NCBI GenBank assembly: GCA_025454915.1
Contig: JALONN010000003.1
Coordinates: 558,001-622,000 of the forward strand
Source: Raineya sp.
GTDB lineage: Bacteria; Bacteroidota; Bacteroidia; Cytophagales; Thermonemataceae
Direction of reading: 5' to 3'
Length of the DNA: 64,000 bases
The position numbers and the translations under genes are program-made. Position 1 is the stretch's first letter, and each line of letters starts with the position of its first letter. The notes beneath the pieces were generated by a model. The model saw only the letters and a program-made list of their open reading frames with translations. It was not told the origin of the DNA and searched no databases. This document shows positions 62,547-64,000 of this stretch, piece by piece.

Positions 62547-63427
62547 TATCCAGTTACTACATATAAACTTTGAGGCTGAATAGAAACTTTTAATTGTGTT
62601 CCTAGCGAAAGATTTTCTCCATCTATGTGTACAGCTCCAGCATTTTCTCGTTTCAGTAGAACATTTTTCACTCTAAAACTTTGATAATATTTAAGTTTAG
62701 GCAATAATTTCAAAAATAAGCTAATTCCTAACAGAGGCATTTTCCATTTAGGAAAAGGTTTTAAAATACAAATATCAATGTATCCGTCTCGAATATTAGC
62801 ATTTGGAGCAATGTAAGCATTATTTCCATACTGAGAAGCATTGGCAAAGGTAATGGCAAAAGCCTTTACTTCTATTATTCCTTCATCTGTTTGTAGTGTA
62901 TATATTTCTGGTTTATAGCCAAAAAAGGCTTTTAAGGTACTTTTTACATACGTTTGGAATCCTCTTTTACCTGCCTGAGCAAAAAGACTACTCACATAAG
63001 CGTCAAAGCCAACCCCTGAAGTACAAAAGAAAGGCTTGTCGTTAATAAAACATGCATCTATGGATGTCACCTTAAATTTTTTAAGATTTTCAATGGCTTT
63101 TAGAGGTGAAAGATATACTTCTAAATGCCTTGCCAGCCCGTTTCCTGAACCATAAGGAATAATTCCCAAGGCTGTTTTTGAGCCTATCAGGGCTTGAGCC
63201 ACTTCATTAATCGTGCCATCTCCACCTACAGCAACCACACAGTCTTTTCCTGCTTCTATGGCTTCTTTGGTTAATTCTGTTGCATGATTCTCTCTTTCCG
63301 TAAATACAATTGTTACTTCAAATTCATTTTTAGGCATTTTTTGTTCAATCAGTTCCAAAACTTTTTTCTTGGATTTTCCTCCAGAAATAGGGTTAATAAC
63401 AAACTGTATTTTGAGTTTAGTGTTCAT
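62546..63427 (-). CDS. Diacylglycerol kinase-family lipid kinase (YegS/BmrU)
   Basis: This 293-residue protein has NPISGGKSKKKV near the start and the nucleotide motif VVAVGGDGTINEVAQAL (about 65-81). LGIIPYGSGNGLARHL and a C-terminal beta domain with GAVHIDGE follow. These are marks of the DAGK-catalytic family that phosphorylates diacylglycerol, sphingosine-like or phosphatidylglycerol lipids. It could serve sphingolipid metabolism, which many Bacteroidota have, but the substrate is not determined. Confidence 0.92.
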   Translation of the reverse strand: MNTKLKIQFVINPISGGKSKKKVLELIEQKMPKNEFEVTIVFTERENHATELTKEAIEAGKDCVVAVGGDGTINEVAQALIGSKTALGIIPYGSGNGLARHLEVYLSPLKAIENLKKFKVTSIDACFINDKPFFCTSGVGFDAYVSSLFAQAGKRGFQTYVKSTLKAFFGYKPEIYTLQTDEGIIEVKAFAITFANASQYGNNAYIAPNANIRDGYIDICILKPFPKWKMPLLGISLFLKLLPKLKYYQSFRVKNVLLKRENAGAVHIDGENLSLGTQLKVSIQPQSLYVVTG

Positions 63428-63527
63428 GCGATAAAGTGTTTAGCTGAATGTTATAAAAATAAGTGATTATTATCATTGATTTCATTTTTGATAAGAGTTT
63501 TTTTTGTACTTTCAAAGATGACCTTTT

Positions 63528-64000
63528 ATGCAAAACGTTCATATATCCTCACTTATTAGTAAATATAACATCGCTGTTCCTCGTTATACGAGCTATCCAA
63601 CTGTACCTTATTGGGAAGACAATATCAGTCAGAATATCTGGATAAATTCTATCAAAAGCAATTTCAAAAAAGAAGAAGGGATTAGCTTATATATTCACCT
63701 GCCCTTTTGTGAAAGTTTGTGTACTTATTGTGGTTGTAATAAACGAATCACTAAAAATCATGCTGTTGAGCAGCCATACATAGAAACTCTTTTACAAGAA
63801 TGGAAAATGTATTTGGCTTTATTTCCAGGGAAACCCACCATCAAAGAAATTCATTTAGGGGGCGGAACACCTACTTTTTTCTCTGCCGAAAATCTAAATT
63901 ATCTCATTTCCAATATTTTAAAATCTGTTTTTTTAGTACCAGAAGCAGAATTGAGTGTGGAAGTGCATCCCAACTATACCACATTTGAGCAACTAAAAGC
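63528..64000 (+). CDS. hemN: Oxygen-independent coproporphyrinogen III oxidase (partial)
   Basis: An ATG at 63528 opens a frame that runs off the right edge (about 157 residues seen). It has YTSYPTVPYW, the radical-SAM cluster motif CESLCTYCGC, preceded by SLYIHLPF, and later IKEIHLGGGTPTFFS. These are diagnostic of HemN, which decarboxylates coproporphyrinogen III in anaerobic haem synthesis. The CxxxCxxCxC form is the true HemN type rather than the HemW type. Confidence 0.93.
   Translation, partial: MQNVHISSLISKYNIAVPRYTSYPTVPYWEDNISQNIWINSIKSNFKKEEGISLYIHLPFCESLCTYCGCNKRITKNHAVEQPYIETLLQEWKMYLALFPGKPTIKEIHLGGGTPTFFSAENLNYLISNILKSVFLVPEAELSVEVHPNYTTFEQLK

Overview
The window is a chromosomal segment of an AT-rich member of the Bacteroidota, most likely a Cytophagales-type bacterium. 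This rests on several signals: secreted proteins with type IX secretion (T9SS) C-terminal sorting domains, a LytTR/His_kinase two-component pair with a propeller-type sensor, WG-repeat and KTSC proteins, an almost complete absence of Shine-Dalgarno sequences, and promoter-like TAnnTTTG elements at a few starts. I cannot name a species. No tRNA, rRNA, CRISPR array, transposase, integrase or phage module was recognised, and no gene-free stretch exceeds 300 bases.

Layout. 1-5 kb: the end of a gene, a GT-C-like membrane protein, and a minus-strand run lptE-like / TPR protein / secG / pyrD, with a divergent LolD/MacB-type ABC ATPase. 5-9.4 kb: a WG-repeat protein, a phasin-like protein, truB and a nucleotide-sugar dehydrogenase. 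9.6-22.4 kb: a surface-protein region. It holds a T9SS cargo, a 28-unit repeat protein with an S74 auto-processing domain, a 1632-residue repeat protein, and a LytTR regulator with its sensor kinase. 22.5-24.2 kb: a flavoprotein and smpB. 24.4-31.5 kb: uncharacterised exported proteins and lipoproteins, two of them paralogous, with an SRPBCC protein, a GT2 and a KTSC protein. 31.6-37 kb: two small hypotheticals, then a tightly packed minus-strand operon marC / coiled-coil membrane protein / VWA-like lipoprotein / kptA / P-loop kinase.

37-46 kb: a small membrane protein, nuoN, a short S24/S26-like protein, an S41 protease, and an outer-membrane protein overlapping comB. These are followed by a YbaB/EbfC protein, a DUF420 protein, a lipoprotein and a TonB-like protein. 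46.3-48.4 kb: argS with a large insertion in its catalytic region. 48.4-56 kb: a polysaccharide locus with a polytopic membrane protein, methyltransferase, Wzx-type flippase, GT2, Wzy/WaaL-type protein and GT4. 56-64 kb: a BON-LysM protein, nuoL, an uncharacterised protein, an MBL-fold hydrolase, a DUF2975/XRE pair, terC, a lipid kinase and the first part of hemN.

Most genes are ordinary housekeeping or envelope functions. The observations most worth a second look are the RNA-repair/VWA/membrane operon at 32.8-37.0 kb, the argS insertion, the homogenised repeats in the two large surface proteins, the paralogous secreted family at 24.4-28.2 kb, and a terminator-like hairpin placed directly against the terC start codon.
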